Origin: Kutzneria chonburiensis
GTDB taxonomy: Bacteria > Actinomycetota > Actinomycetes > Mycobacteriales > Pseudonocardiaceae
Direction of reading: 5' to 3'
Assembly (NCBI RefSeq): GCF_028622115.1
Contig: NZ_CP097263.1
Location: 2,046,001-2,110,000, forward strand
Length of the DNA: 64,000 nucleotides
Part shown: one piece after another, positions 63,793-64,000 of the stretch
Numbering within the stretch: position 1 is the first letter of the stretch
How the letters are laid out: every line of letters starts with the position of its first letter
Notes under the pieces: model-generated
What the model saw: only the letters and a program-made list of their open reading frames with translations
Databases searched by the model: none
What the model was told of the DNA's origin: nothing
Program-made: the position numbers and the translations under genes

Positions 63793-64000
63793 ATGTTTCT
63801 CAGCGCCTACCACTTCGACGGCGACCCCGCCGTGCTCATCCCGGCCTACGAGACCCTGATGAGCGGCTTCCCGCCGGACGCCGCCCAGCTGCACGTCTGC
63901 GTGGTGACGGACAGCGGCATCACCGTCTACGACGCCTGCCCGTCCCGGGCGGTCTTCGAGGAGTTCAGCCGCGAATTCCCGGCCATGGTGGTCGCCGTAG
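63793..64000 (+). CDS. Hypothetical protein, 3' truncated by window edge
   Basis: The open frame begins with ATG after a strong CCGGAGG site and runs off the right edge after about 69 residues (MFLSAYHFDGDPAVLIPAYE...). The start resembles small ABM-fold/stress-response-like proteins (strand 'FLSAYHFDGDP', helix, then 'LHVCVVTDSGITVYDACPSRAVFEEFSREFP'), a weak guess. Divergent from the methyltransferase across the palindrome. Confidence 0.65.
   Translation, partial: MFLSAYHFDGDPAVLIPAYETLMSGFPPDAAQLHVCVVTDSGITVYDACPSRAVFEEFSREFPAMVVAV

Overview
This is a high-GC (roughly 70%) actinomycete chromosome segment with densely packed genes, many GTG starts, 1-4 nt gene overlaps and secreted hydrolases. 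Gene style suggests a Pseudonocardiales-like or related filamentous actinomycete; the genus cannot be named from the sequence alone. About 2-43 kb is a large aromatic (type II) polyketide biosynthetic gene cluster. The rest is regulatory, transport and secreted-enzyme background.

Layout. 0-3.2 kb: AraC regulator (cut by the window edge), MFS exporter, and a SDR-TetR pair with two matching palindromes. 3.4-7.2 kb: a plus-strand core operon of chain length factor (KS-beta), ACP, aromatase/cyclase, DUF1772 membrane protein, ketoreductase-like SDR and two ABM monooxygenases. 7.3-12.3 kb: two MFS exporters, a TenA-like protein and a hypothetical protein. 12.3-18.3 kb: methyltransferase, P450, O-methyltransferase, flavin monooxygenase, NmrA-like reductase and SDR. 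18.3-21.1 kb: a minus-strand operon of TcmI-like cyclase, TcmJ-like cupin and KS-alpha, and a SDR. 21.3-26.8 kb: glycosyltransferase, asparagine-synthetase-like amidotransferase, second TenA-like protein, P450, ferredoxin and TcmI-like cyclase. 27-40 kb: O-methyltransferases, flavin monooxygenases, a flavin-dependent halogenase operon and two PadR regulators. 40.5-43.4 kb: MarR regulator, third TcmI-like cyclase and a large SARP activator.

The most unusual feature is the split minimal PKS. KS-alpha (18.3-19.6 kb, minus) and its partner chain length factor (3.4-4.6 kb, plus) are about 14 kb apart on opposite strands, although they are normally adjacent and translationally coupled. The flanking genes (cyclase-cupin-KS-alpha / CLF-ACP-aromatase) read like one ancestral operon cut exactly at the KS-alpha/CLF junction. 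Core and tailoring content (single-domain aromatase, KR, two ABM oxygenases, cupin, three TcmI-like cyclases, AsnB-type amidotransferase, halogenase, several O-methyltransferases, several flavin oxygenases, two P450s, one glycosyltransferase) suggests a nitrogen-containing, halogenated, O-methylated pentangular polyphenol or polycyclic xanthone. That product class is an inference.

44-64 kb: cation/proton antiporter, secreted beta-helix protein, a degraded STAND/TPR regulator, amino acid permease, lipoprotein, an nsrR-hmp nitric oxide defence operon, a lone LanB-like fragment, F420-type oxidoreductase, alginate-lyase-like secreted enzyme, a TetR-controlled flavin monooxygenase, a SDR, secreted HNH-like protein, secreted guanyl RNase, a large ATPase regulator with a methyltransferase, and a gene cut by the right edge. 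Three genes (10.2, 19.7 and 50.5 kb) each lack exactly one base in a G/C run, which looks like assembly error or recent decay.
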